Of a stretch of 64,000 bases of DNA, positions 44,161 through 52,595 are shown one piece after another (within the stretch, counting starts at the first letter, position 1; every line of letters begins with the position of its first letter). A program made the translations under genes and the position numbers. The notes beneath the pieces were generated by a model, which saw only the letters and a list, made by a program, of their open reading frames with translations, made no database searches and was not told where the DNA came from. The DNA comes from JANNPJ01 sp965200525 (GTDB lineage: Bacteria; Actinomycetota; Actinomycetes; Actinomycetales; Kineosporiaceae), in assembly GCA_965200525.1 (NCBI GenBank), contig OZ241368.1:6014001-6078000 (forward strand). The letters run 5' to 3'.

Positions 44161-44897
44161 TGCGGATCGGCCTGCTGATCACCTGCCTGGTCGACGGCAT
44201 GTTCCCGGACGTCGCCGCCGACACCGTGACCGTGCTGCGCCGGCTCGGGCACGACGTCGAGGTGCCGATGGCCCAGAGCTGCTGCGGCCAGATGCACGTC
44301 AACACCGGGTACCCGCGCTCGGCCCTGCCGCTGGTCCGCCGGTACGTGGAGGTCTTCTCCGGGTACGACGCCGTGGTCGCGCCGTCCGGGTCGTGCATCG
44401 GCTCGGTCCGCCACCAGCACGCGGACGTCGCTCGGCAAGCCGGCGATCTCGAGCTGGCCGCGGCGGCCGAGCAGGTCGCGGCCCGCTCCTACGAGCTGTC
44501 CGAGCTGCTGGTCGGCGTCCTCGGGGTGTCGGACGTCGGGGCCTCCTACCCGCACCGGGTCACCTACCACCCGACCTGCCACTCGCTGCGCCTGCTGCGG
44601 GTCGGCGACCAGCCGTTGCAGCTGCTGCGCGCGGTCCGGGGGATCGACCTGGTCGAGCTGCCCGACGCCGAGCAGTGCTGCGGTTTCGGCGGCACCTTCG
44701 CGCTGAAGAACGCCGACGTCTCGGCGGCCATGATGAGCGACAAGCTGGACCGGGTCCGCTCGACCGGGGCCGACCGGCTGTGCGCCTCGGACAGCTCCTG
44801 CCTGATGCACCTCGGCGGCGGACTGTCCCGGCTGCACAGCGACACCGGAACCGTCCACCTGGCCCAGATTCTCGCCTCCACCGAGGAGCCCGCATGA
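44160..44897 (+). CDS. lutA: L-lactate oxidation complex subunit LutA
   Basis: 245 residues. Two cysteine-rich CCG modules: SCCGQMH (about 40) and QCCGFGG (about 175), with CLVDGMFPD and YHPTCHSLR each supplying a further Cys. This is the heterodisulfide-reductase-like (DUF3483/CCG) subunit of the LutABC complex, which oxidises L-lactate to pyruvate. Its place straight after the rhamnose enzymes shows that the L-lactate made by the RhaW domain is meant to be burned at once. Overlaps lutB by ATGA. Confidence 0.92.
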   Translation: MRIGLLITCLVDGMFPDVAADTVTVLRRLGHDVEVPMAQSCCGQMHVNTGYPRSALPLVRRYVEVFSGYDAVVAPSGSCIGSVRHQHADVARQAGDLELAAAAEQVAARSYELSELLVGVLGVSDVGASYPHRVTYHPTCHSLRLLRVGDQPLQLLRAVRGIDLVELPDAEQCCGFGGTFALKNADVSAAMMSDKLDRVRSTGADRLCASDSSCLMHLGGGLSRLHSDTGTVHLAQILASTEEPA

Positions 44898-46411
44898 GTA
44901 CCTATCTGGGCCTGCCAACGATCCGGCCGCCGGTGGCACCGCCCGGCGTGGGCGCGCTCAGCGGCGACCGGCCGTTCCCGGAGGCGGCCCGCGAGGCCCT
45001 GGCCAACGACCAGTTGCGGCACAACCTGGGCTCGGCCACCCGCACGATCCGGACCAAGCGGGCCGCCGTCGTCGCCGAGGTGCCCGACTGGGCCGAACTG
45101 CGGGCGGCCGGCGCCGCGATCAAGGACGACGTGCTGGCCCACCTCGACGAGTACCTGCTCCAGCTCGAGGAGCAGGTCACGGCCCGGGGCGGGGTGGTGC
45201 ACTGGGCCCGCGACGCGGCCGAGGCCAATCGGATCGTCACCGAGCTGGTCCAGGCCACCGGGGCCCGCGAGGTGGTCAAGGTGAAGTCGATGGCGACCCA
45301 GGAGATCGGGCTCAACGAGGCCCTGGCCGAGGCCGGGATCAGCGCCTGGGAGACCGACCTGGCCGAGCTGATCGTGCAGCTGGCCGACGACAAGCCGAGT
45401 CACATCCTGGTGCCGGCCATCCACCGCAACCGCTCCGAGATCCGGGAGATCTTCCTGGCCGAGATGGGCCGGGCCGGGCTGGCCGCCGACCCGGGCCTCA
45501 CCGACGACCCGAAAGCCCTGGCCGAGGCCGCCCGCAGGCACCTGCGGGCCAAGTTCCTGAGCGCCGAGGTGGCGGTGTCCGGAGCCAACTTCGCCGTCGC
45601 CGACAGCGGCACCCTGGCCGTGGTCGAGTCCGAGGGCAACGGCCGGATGTGCCTGACCCTGCCCCGGGTGCTGATCACCGTGATGGGGATCGAGAAGCTG
45701 CTGCCGACCTGGCGCGACCTCGAGGTCTTCCTGCAGCTGCTGCCCCGCTCCAGCACCGGCGAGCGGATGAACCCGTACACCTCGATGTGGACCGGGGTCA
45801 CCCCCGGCGACGGGCCGCAGGAGTTTCACCTGGTGCTGCTCGACAACGGCCGGACGGCGACCCTCTCCGACCCGGCCGGGCGCTCGGCCCTGCGCTGCAT
45901 CCGCTGCTCGGCCTGCCTGAACGTGTGCCCGGTGTACGAGCGGACCGGCGGGCACGCCTACGGGTCGGTCTACCCGGGCCCGATCGGGGCCGTGCTCTCG
46001 CCCCAGCTCACCGGGGTCGAGTACAACCAGACCCTGCCGTTCGCGTCGTCCCTGTGCGGGGCCTGTTACGACGTCTGCCCGGTGGCGATCGACATCCCGA
46101 CCATGCTGGTGCACCTGCGCTCGCAGGTGGTCGACGCCAAGGCGGCTGCCCATCGGCGACCGACCGCCGAAGCGGTGGCCATGGGCCTGGTCGGGCGGAT
46201 CATGCGCGGCCGGCGGACCTGGCCGCTGGCGCTGCGGGCGCTGAAACTGGGCCGCCCGCCGGGCCGGTTGCTCGCTCGTCTGGTCGCGCGGCCCGGCCGC
46301 AGCCTGGTCCCGCCGCCGCTCTCGGCCTGGACGGCGGCGCGCGATCTGCCGCTGCCGGCCGAGGAGAGCTTTCGCGAACGCTGGGCCCGCGAGCAAGGCG
46401 AGGGTCGATGA
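44894..46411 (+). CDS. lutB: L-lactate oxidation iron-sulfur subunit LutB
   Basis: 505 residues. N-terminal LUD domain (about 50-300; VKVKSMATQEIGLNEAL, GANFAVADSGTLAVVESEGNGRM) and two 4Fe-4S motifs: CIRCSACLNVCPVY (about 335) and CGACYDVCPVAIDIP (about 388). The C-terminal about 90 residues are Arg/Leu-rich. It carries electrons between LutA and LutC or quinone. Overlaps both neighbours by 4 bp, so the three subunits are made together. Confidence 0.93.
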   Translation: MSTYLGLPTIRPPVAPPGVGALSGDRPFPEAAREALANDQLRHNLGSATRTIRTKRAAVVAEVPDWAELRAAGAAIKDDVLAHLDEYLLQLEEQVTARGGVVHWARDAAEANRIVTELVQATGAREVVKVKSMATQEIGLNEALAEAGISAWETDLAELIVQLADDKPSHILVPAIHRNRSEIREIFLAEMGRAGLAADPGLTDDPKALAEAARRHLRAKFLSAEVAVSGANFAVADSGTLAVVESEGNGRMCLTLPRVLITVMGIEKLLPTWRDLEVFLQLLPRSSTGERMNPYTSMWTGVTPGDGPQEFHLVLLDNGRTATLSDPAGRSALRCIRCSACLNVCPVYERTGGHAYGSVYPGPIGAVLSPQLTGVEYNQTLPFASSLCGACYDVCPVAIDIPTMLVHLRSQVVDAKAAAHRRPTAEAVAMGLVGRIMRGRRTWPLALRALKLGRPPGRLLARLVARPGRSLVPPPLSAWTAARDLPLPAEESFRERWAREQGEGR

Positions 46412-47043
46412 CCGCCAAGGACGACGTCCTGGCCCGGATCCGGCTCGCCCTCGCCGACCGCCCGGCCCCGCCGGTCGTGGAGCGCGCCTACCGGACCGCC
46501 GCCGACGCGAGCCCGCAGGAGTGGCTCGACCTGCTCGTCGACCGCCTGGTCGACTACAGGGCGACCGTGCACACCGCCACGGCATCGACCGCGGCGGCCG
46601 TGATCGCCGAGGCGTTGCGCGAGCGCGGCGTCGGCCGGCTGGTGGTTCCGGCCGGCTTCCCGGCCGATCTGCTGGCCGAGTTGCCGCCCGGCGCAATCGA
46701 ACTGGTCCGGGACGAACCGTCACTGACGCCGGCCGAGCTGGACGCGACCGACGGCGTCCTGACCAGCAGCCGGCTGGCCGTGGCCGAGACCGGAACCATC
46801 GTGCTCGACGCCGGGCCGGGCCAGGGCCGGCGTGCCCTCACCCTGGTGCCGGACTATCACCTCTGCGTGGTCCGGGCCGCCGACGTCGTCCGCGGGGTGC
46901 CGGAGGCCGTCGCGGCCTTAATCCCGGACGGCGCCCGCCCGCTGACCTGGATCAGTGGCCCCAGCGCGACCAGCGACATTGAGCTCCAGCGGGTCGAGGG
47001 CGTGCACGGCCCGCGCACCCTCGCCGTCGTCCTGATCCGCTGA
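46408..47043 (+). CDS. lutC: L-lactate oxidation subunit LutC
   Basis: 211 residues, a single LUD domain: LARIRLALADRP, DGVLTSSRLAVAETGTIVLDAGPGQGRRALTLVPDYHLCVV and the end GPSATSDIELQRVEGVHGPRTL, which is highly characteristic. Third component of the LutABC L-lactate to pyruvate complex. Last gene of the operon; its stop lies 3 bp from the stop of the convergent dipZ-like gene, and no clear terminator fits in between. Confidence 0.93.
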   Translation: MTAKDDVLARIRLALADRPAPPVVERAYRTAADASPQEWLDLLVDRLVDYRATVHTATASTAAAVIAEALRERGVGRLVVPAGFPADLLAELPPGAIELVRDEPSLTPAELDATDGVLTSSRLAVAETGTIVLDAGPGQGRRALTLVPDYHLCVVRAADVVRGVPEAVAALIPDGARPLTWISGPSATSDIELQRVEGVHGPRTLAVVLIR

Positions 47044-47046
47044 ACC

Positions 47047-48762
47047 TCAGCCGAAGGTGAAGGAATAGGCCTTGAGGCCGGGGGAGAGGCTGATCGTGAG
47101 CAGGCCCTGCTCCTGGGTGCTGCGGTGCAGCAGGGGGTAGATGTTGGGCGCGCCGGACACGGGATATTTCGTGGTCTTCCCGTCCACGGTGGCGATGATC
47201 GTGCCGGTGCCGCCGACGTCCAGGTAGATGTCGTCGGCCAGGTATCTCAGGGCGATCCCGGAGTCTTTCACGGCGGTCAGCGACTCGCCGCTGACCGACC
47301 AGGTGCCGTTCAGGGCGAAGCCGCCGAGCTGAATGGTCGAGGGGTAGCTGAACGTGCCCGGGCCCGATCCGAGACCCTGCTCACCGACGTAGTACTGGGC
47401 CCGCTCCGAGCCCAGATAGGTCTCGGGCGACATGCTCTGGTGCTGGGGCGTGGTGTCGGTCACCTGGGTGGCCCGGGGCAGGGCCTGGGCCGGGTCGGCC
47501 TCCGAGAGCAGGTGCCGGATCAGGGCTTCGGTCTCGGGGTAGTTGCCCTCGCCGACCGAGACGAACCGGACGGCGCCGGTGGCGTCGATCAGGTAGTCGG
47601 CCGGCCAGGAGTTGTTGTGGTAGTTGTCCCAGGTCCGGTAGTCGTTGTCGAGGGCGATCGGGTAGGTGAGCCCGAGCCGCTTCGCCCCGGCGGCGACGTT
47701 TCCGGCGACGTGCTCGAACGCGTATTCAGGGGTGTGGACGCCGATGACGTCGAAACCGTCGTTGCGGTAGGCCGAGTACCAGGCGTTGACGTGGGCCAGG
47801 GCCCGCTGGCAGTTGATGCAGGAGTAGGCCCAGAAGTCGACCAGGACGACCTTGCCCTTGAGGCCGGCTAGGTCGACCGGGGTGCCTCCCGGGGTGTTCA
47901 GCCAGGTCGAGATGCCGGCCAGGGCCGGGGCGGTGCCGCACTGGTGCAGGGCCGGGGCCTCGGTGCCGGCGCTCTCCTGGCAGGCTCCGAGCGCCTTGCT
48001 CGCGTCGGCCGCACCGAGCGCGTGGGCGGTCTTGCCGCTGGTGTTGAGGTCCTTGTTCAGGGCGGTGGTGTAGTCCGGGACGGCGCGCTGCAGGGCGTCG
48101 GTCACGTTGAAGGTCAGCGCGACGGCGAGGCCGATCACCACCACCCCGGCGCCGACCCGGATCTGCCGCTGGTGCCGGCGGAAGGTCTTCAGCCGCTCGG
48201 CCAGCCCCCGCCCGGCCAGGGCGAAGGCCAGCAGCGGCAGCGCCGTCCCGATCGCGAAGGCCAGGGTGAGGGCCACCGTCCGGCTGCCGATCCGGCCGGT
48301 CGCGCCGGCCACGGTGATCGCGGCCAGCACCGGCCCGGCGCAGGGCACGTAGACGGCGCCGAGGGCAAGCCCGAGCACGAAGGCGCCCCGGTCGGGGCCG
48401 ACCCGTCGTTGCGGGATCCGGGCGAACGGCTTCTCCAGCAACTGCTCGACCCGGGGGACGATCATGCCGATCCCGAGCAGGAGCAGCACCCCCAGCCCGG
48501 CCCACCGGATGATGTCCTGGGGCACCGGCAGTGAACTGAGAATCAGAGTTCCGACCAGGGTGAACACGCTGAAGCTGAGGGTTAGCCCGGCCACCACCAG
48601 GTAGGGTCGGCGGCCGTCGCGCAGTGCCTTCTGCTGGCTGCCGGCCTGCCGGGCGCCCTGGGCCCCGCCGGAGAGGAAGATCACCGGCAGGACCGGCAGG
48701 ATGCAGGGCGAGATACCGGTGATCAGGCCGCCGAACAGGCCGACCAGGACGAGCTCGATCAT
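47047..48762 (-). CDS. dipZ: DipZ-like protein: CcdA membrane domain plus thioredoxin-like domain
   Basis: 571 residues. The N-terminus (1-235) is a CcdA/DsbD electron-carrier with paired Cys (GISPCILPVLPV and VYVPCAGPVL) and six membrane segments. Next comes an extracytoplasmic linker, a thioredoxin/TlpA domain (about 285-420) with the CxxC motif in FWAYSCINCQRAL, and a C-terminal beta domain of about 130 residues found in DipZ. It passes reducing power from cytosolic thioredoxin to secreted proteins or cytochrome c maturation. The gene faces the sigma factor gene at 48948 on the other strand. Confidence 0.92.
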   Translation of the reverse strand: MIELVLVGLFGGLITGISPCILPVLPVIFLSGGAQGARQAGSQQKALRDGRRPYLVVAGLTLSFSVFTLVGTLILSSLPVPQDIIRWAGLGVLLLLGIGMIVPRVEQLLEKPFARIPQRRVGPDRGAFVLGLALGAVYVPCAGPVLAAITVAGATGRIGSRTVALTLAFAIGTALPLLAFALAGRGLAERLKTFRRHQRQIRVGAGVVVIGLAVALTFNVTDALQRAVPDYTTALNKDLNTSGKTAHALGAADASKALGACQESAGTEAPALHQCGTAPALAGISTWLNTPGGTPVDLAGLKGKVVLVDFWAYSCINCQRALAHVNAWYSAYRNDGFDVIGVHTPEYAFEHVAGNVAAGAKRLGLTYPIALDNDYRTWDNYHNNSWPADYLIDATGAVRFVSVGEGNYPETEALIRHLLSEADPAQALPRATQVTDTTPQHQSMSPETYLGSERAQYYVGEQGLGSGPGTFSYPSTIQLGGFALNGTWSVSGESLTAVKDSGIALRYLADDIYLDVGGTGTIIATVDGKTTKYPVSGAPNIYPLLHRSTQEQGLLTISLSPGLKAYSFTFG

Positions 48763-48947
48763 CGGACGCCGCCGGCGGGGGAGCCGGGTTCCGCGGTGGG
48801 GATCACAGCCCTGAGGCTAGGCCCGCAACCTGTGATCGGGCCCCGGAGCAGGCGGTTCGTCAGGGTTCCGTAATCGGCTGGGACGCGAGGAAACCTTGGC
48901 GCGGCCGGCTGCGTGTACCGGTTCGACAGCATGACGGGGAGGGGAGC

Positions 48948-49547
48948 ATGGACGTACTCGACGAACCGGATTTCGACAGCTATGTCCGCGGCAGCGGCCC
49001 GCGGTTGAAGCGCCTGGCGTTCCTGCTCACCGGCGATCTGGACACGGCCGAGGATCTGCTCCAGTCGGCCTACGCGAAGGTGTTGCCGCGCTGGCGCCAG
49101 GTGAGCCGGTACGACAACCCGGACGCGTACGTGCGCAAGGTGATGGTGTCGATCCGTACCTCGTGGTGGCGGCGGGTGCGCGATCGCGAGGTGCTGACCG
49201 GCGACCGGCCCGACCGGCTCGACGGCCGGGCCGTCGGCGCGGCGCCCGGTCGTGACGTGGCTGCCGACGAGGGCGAGGTCGACCGCGTGCTGCGGGCGTT
49301 GCGCACCCTGCCGCGCCGTCAGCAGGTGGCGGTCGTGCTGCGGCACTACTGCGATCTCAGTGAGGCCGAGACCGCCGCCGTGATGGGCATCAGCATCGGC
49401 GGGGTGAAGAGCCAGACCAGCAAGGGGCTGGCGGCGCTTCGAGTCTCGCTCACGCCGTCCCTGAACAACGAGGTGGAGAACAGCGAGGCCGAGAACAGCG
49501 TGGTCGACAACAGTGCGGAGGAGCCGGCTCATGAATCTCAGTCCTGA
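48948..49547 (+). CDS. SigE-family ECF RNA polymerase sigma factor
   Basis: 199 residues, ATG with GGGGAGGGGAG upstream. Sigma-70 region 2: RLAFLLTGDLDTAEDLLQSAYAKVLPRW and NPDAYVRKVMV; region 4: LPRRQQVAVVLRHYCDLSEAETAAVMGISIGGVKSQTSKGLAALR. This is the pattern of the actinobacterial SigE subfamily of ECF factors. The tail repeats Glu-Asn-Ser motifs. It overlaps the next gene by 17 bp, whose membrane protein is the likely partner. Activating signal and regulon are unknown. Confidence 0.92.
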   Translation: MDVLDEPDFDSYVRGSGPRLKRLAFLLTGDLDTAEDLLQSAYAKVLPRWRQVSRYDNPDAYVRKVMVSIRTSWWRRVRDREVLTGDRPDRLDGRAVGAAPGRDVAADEGEVDRVLRALRTLPRRQQVAVVLRHYCDLSEAETAAVMGISIGGVKSQTSKGLAALRVSLTPSLNNEVENSEAENSVVDNSAEEPAHESQS

Positions 49548-50172
49548 AGCGTTCGAGCAGGTCCTGGCCGAACTCGCCGACCGGGCCGATGCGAACCAGG
49601 TGGTCGACCGGGTGACGGCTGTGCGCGGGCGGGCCCGGCGCAACGCGCAGCGGCGAGCCGGGACGTTGGTGGCGAGCCTCGTCGTGCTCGTCGTGCTGGC
49701 CTCCGGAGTGGCCGGCTTCGGCGGCCTGTCCTCGTTGCGGGGGGAGGGCACCGGACCCGCGGCGACTCCGGCCGCGCCCTACCTTACGGTCAGGCTGGAA
49801 CGCGACGAGAAGACGGAGGCGTCGGTCCCGCCGTACACGAAGGGGGCCCGGGCCGTGGTGATCAATGTGATCCTGCGCGGTCGGGTACCCCAGGCGGCCG
49901 GCTACCGGCCCGGTGAGCCGATCACCGACAATCTGCGTGAACTGAACATGGGCACCGACGGGCGGGTGAGCCAGGGAGCCACGGTTCAGAATGGCTTCCA
50001 CTGCGACCCCGACGCCCCCTTGGTGGACATCGACACCTCGTTCCTGATGACCCTCGACTTCGCGCCGATCAAGAACTATCCGATGCTCGGCCCGCACGAG
50101 CTGACCTTCGTCACCGGCGCCTGCGCGCCGGTCGGCCCGGTCGTGCAGAAACTGACCGTGGTGCTGAAATGA
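49531..50172 (+). CDS. Single-pass membrane protein, probable partner of the sigma factor
   Basis: 213 residues from ATG 49531, with GGAGGAG upstream. About 35 cytosolic residues, a basic stop-transfer (RGRARRNAQRR), one membrane segment (TLVASLVVLVVLASGVAG) and an external domain of about 140 residues. The layout and 17-bp overlap fit the usual partner of SigE-type factors, often called an anti-sigma factor, but the N-terminus has no recognisable zinc-type anti-sigma motif. The extracellular part has two Cys (FHCDPD, GACAPV) that could form a disulfide. Regulation of the sigma factor is inferred. Confidence 0.65.
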   Translation: MNLSPEAFEQVLAELADRADANQVVDRVTAVRGRARRNAQRRAGTLVASLVVLVVLASGVAGFGGLSSLRGEGTGPAATPAAPYLTVRLERDEKTEASVPPYTKGARAVVINVILRGRVPQAAGYRPGEPITDNLRELNMGTDGRVSQGATVQNGFHCDPDAPLVDIDTSFLMTLDFAPIKNYPMLGPHELTFVTGACAPVGPVVQKLTVVLK

Positions 50173-50266
50173 AGTCGGCCCCGAGTGGCGATACTGGAAA
50201 CGCTGCCGACCGGCTGGAGCAGTTGGAAGGCAGGCCTGATTCAGGCCTGGGGCCGGCTGAGCCGGG

Positions 50267-50419
50267 TCAGCCGGAGCCGTTGCGGTTCGGGGCCGGCGGC
50301 AGGATCCGCTCGATGGCCTTGCGTCGAACCAGTTCGGCCCGGGAGGGCCCGGGCGGGCACTTGGTCCGGTCGGGTTTCTGCCCGGCCGCGGATACCGCGG
50401 ACCACATGGTGGAGAGCAT
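50267..50419 (-). CDS. Small basic protein (50 residues), hypothetical
   Basis: ATG 50419 has GAGG 6-7 nt upstream. The product MLSTMWSAVSAAGQKPDRTK continues with CPPGPSRAELVRRKAIERILPP: basic, one Cys and a Pro-rich motif followed by an amphipathic helix. The composition looks protein-like rather than a shadow, but I recognise no family. It stands alone in 465 bp between a membrane protein gene and a lipoprotein gene; nothing else is seen there. Confidence 0.4.
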   Translation of the reverse strand: MLSTMWSAVSAAGQKPDRTKCPPGPSRAELVRRKAIERILPPAPNRNGSG

Positions 50420-50637
50420 CTGACACCTCGCTGCGTCGGTCGTTCGGGCCGGCGGCGTGGAGATCGCCGTGATGGTGCGGCCGGCCCCGCTCGTCCTTGA
50501 ACGACGCCAGCGCACTCATCATGCCTGCGTCAACCCTCCGAATGGCTCAATGCTCCGTAAGGGGTGAGTCAAGGTCTGCTGAGAGCCGATTGACCCTCGA
50601 CCAGGCCTCCAGGGCCACTCAGGAGTGGCGAATCAGC

Positions 50638-51735
50638 CTACCTGGTAACGACTTTGCCCATCTTGACGACCTCGAAAGCGCTGCCCGGCACCCGCTTGAG
50701 GGTATTCAGGGCGTCATCGTTCCAGTGGTTGTCCGGTGCGCCGGAAACATACCAGTTGCTCCCGTTGTCGGCGACGATCATGCCGTAGGTCTTCATCGCC
50801 TGCAGGACGACGCGCGCCTGCTTCGGGTAACTGGTGATCGCAAAACTGGCCTTCAGCCGCACCCGCATTCCCATCGGAGGCAGCGCCGAGCTGGTGTTGC
50901 TGCTGGCGAAGTGCTGGGCCGGGGCCACGTAGCCGGCCCGGGTGCGGCTGACCGTGAACCGCAGCGCGTGCTTGATCGCTCCGGCGCTGACCTCGTCGTA
51001 CCGGACCAGACCGGGGAAGATCGGCAGTCCGGCGGCGTCGGCCGAGGTCCAGCCGGCCGGCCGGTTCGTGCCGGTGGCCAGGTTGAACACGGCGCCCGAG
51101 CCCGCCGTCCAGCCGCTGCCGGCCGGGTGGGCGTCGTACAGCTCGTAGAGCTTCCAGTGGTCACGGTCGACGACCAGCACATGCCGGTCCCCGTCGCTGC
51201 CGGCGCCGCCCTCGATCGGGGCCTTGGCCGGGATCGGGTAGGGGCCCTGGTCGCTCTCGTCGGCGTAGTCGAAGCTGACCGGTACCTTCTTCTGCTGGCC
51301 GGCCACGACCACGTAGGGGATGCCGAACGGGCCACCGTCGTAGTCGGCCCCGAAGTCGGGGTGCAGGTGGCCGGTGAGGCCGATCGAGGCGATCAGGGTG
51401 CTGGAGTGCGGGTCGACCGCGGCTTGGTCGACCGCCGTGTTCCAGGCGTTCGTGGCCGGGAACGGACGGCGGCCGTTGAGGTTCGCTCCGGCGCCGAGGG
51501 CCGGCACCGGGGTGGCGCGGGTGGTCGACGTCGCCGGTGTGGTCGCCCGGCCCGAGGTCGTCGTGGCAACAGCGCTGGTCGGGACGCCGGACCCGGTACT
51601 GGTGACGGCGATCAGGGCCGGGCGAGCCGGATCGGTGGCCGAGGCGGTCGACCCGGCCGAGCCGGAGCAGGCCGCCAGTGCGAGCAGGCCGGCACCGCTC
51701 AGCGAAAGGCCGGCCAACTGCGCTTTCCGTAGCAT
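50638..51735 (-). CDS. Predicted lipoprotein, conserved secreted family of unknown function
   Basis: 365 residues from ATG 51735, chosen for GGGAGGG 5 nt upstream. Signal peptide with lipobox LALAAC, then a Ser/Thr/Ala/Pro linker of about 60 residues, and a globular domain of about 280 residues. Recognisable stretches: NAWNTAVDQAAVDPHS, HPDFGADYDGGPFGIPY, HVLVVDRDHWKLYELYDA, ARVVLQAMKTYGMIVADNGSNWYVSGAP and NTLKRVPGSAFEVV. Such secreted proteins occur widely in actinobacteria, but no activity is established. The repeated Asp, His and Trp suggest a carbohydrate or metal site. Monocistronic. Confidence 0.7.
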   Translation of the reverse strand: MLRKAQLAGLSLSGAGLLALAACSGSAGSTASATDPARPALIAVTSTGSGVPTSAVATTTSGRATTPATSTTRATPVPALGAGANLNGRRPFPATNAWNTAVDQAAVDPHSSTLIASIGLTGHLHPDFGADYDGGPFGIPYVVVAGQQKKVPVSFDYADESDQGPYPIPAKAPIEGGAGSDGDRHVLVVDRDHWKLYELYDAHPAGSGWTAGSGAVFNLATGTNRPAGWTSADAAGLPIFPGLVRYDEVSAGAIKHALRFTVSRTRAGYVAPAQHFASSNTSSALPPMGMRVRLKASFAITSYPKQARVVLQAMKTYGMIVADNGSNWYVSGAPDNHWNDDALNTLKRVPGSAFEVVKMGKVVTR

Positions 51736-51921
51736 TCGAGCCCTCCCGATCGCAGTGATCATCCCCGCCTCGAGCCTAGGCCTCGGGCAGGCCTGGAGCC
51801 GCCCGCCGGGCGGGTGCCTCTCCCGGCTTCAGCCATCAGATCCCCCGCCCTTGACGACCCACTGGGCTCCGTCGAATGTGTTCACCAAGCCGCCGCTATA
51901 AGCGCGAACCGGAGTTGAGGT

Positions 51922-52494
51922 TCAGGACGGTATGCGGGGCAGGAGGCCGTCGACCAGCAGTTGCAGCATCCGGGCGGCCTGTTCGGCGTCGGCGGCGGTC
52001 AGCATGATGCCGGCCATGCCGGCCGAGATGTCGGCCGGGCGGACGTCGGACCGCAGGCTGGCGTCGGCTCGGCCGGCCTCGAGAATGGTGGCGATGGCGC
52101 CGTTCAGGTGTTCGCGGGTCTGGCCGGAGTTGATCGCGCCGCTGGCGATGACCGCCCGCAGAGCCTCGGCCATGCCGTGCTTGGTGGCGACGAAACCCTG
52201 GTATCGGCGCATCCATTCACGCATCGCGTCGGCCGGCGAGTGGTCGGCCACCAGCTGCTCGGCGGTGGCGCAGAGGCGGCCGAGCTCGCTGCGGTAGACC
52301 TCCTCGACCAGGGCCTCGCGGGAGGGGAAATTCCGGTAGAGGGTGCCGACCCCCACCCCGGCCTGCTGGGCGATGGTCTCGATCTTGACCGGGTCCGGGC
52401 CGGCGGTGAGAGCACGGGTGGCGGCGTCCACGATGCGCTGCCGGTTGCGCTGGGCGTCCTTGCGCCCGCCGGCCCGTCGCTCGAACTCGGTCAC
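51922..52494 (-). CDS. TetR-family repressor of the adjacent aldo/keto reductase gene
   Basis: 190 residues. The helix-turn-helix is RIVDAATRALTAGPDPVKIETIAQQAGVGVGTLYRNFPSREALVEEVY. The C-terminal domain is all-helical with AEQLVADHSPADAMREWMRR and ends in MLQLLVDGLLP, as in the YbiH/SbtR-like TetR group. Divergent from an aldo/keto reductase with two matching dyads between the starts, so it almost certainly represses both. The inducer is unknown, perhaps a carbonyl compound. Confidence 0.92.
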   Translation of the reverse strand: MTEFERRAGGRKDAQRNRQRIVDAATRALTAGPDPVKIETIAQQAGVGVGTLYRNFPSREALVEEVYRSELGRLCATAEQLVADHSPADAMREWMRRYQGFVATKHGMAEALRAVIASGAINSGQTREHLNGAIATILEAGRADASLRSDVRPADISAGMAGIMLTAADAEQAARMLQLLVDGLLPRIPS

Positions 52495-52505
52495 CGCTGC
52501 CTCCT

Positions 52506-52566
52506 AAACGGAATCGATTCCGCTTCTGTTAGGGTCGAACCGAGCCAAGCGGAATCGGTTCCGCTT
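52506..52566. promoter_or_regulatory. Two TetR operators between divergent genes
   Basis: Two 20-bp dyads of the form AAGCGGAAtC-GgTTCCGCTT: 52506-52525 (AAACGGAATC-GATTCCGCTT) and 52547-52566 (AAGCGGAATC-GGTTCCGCTT), each with one mismatch. Centres are 41 bp apart, about four helical turns, so both dimers face the same side. They sit between the TetR start (52494) and the reductase start (52596). Confidence 0.85.
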
Positions 52567-52595
52567 AACCGCAGCGTATCCGGAGGGTGAGGATC

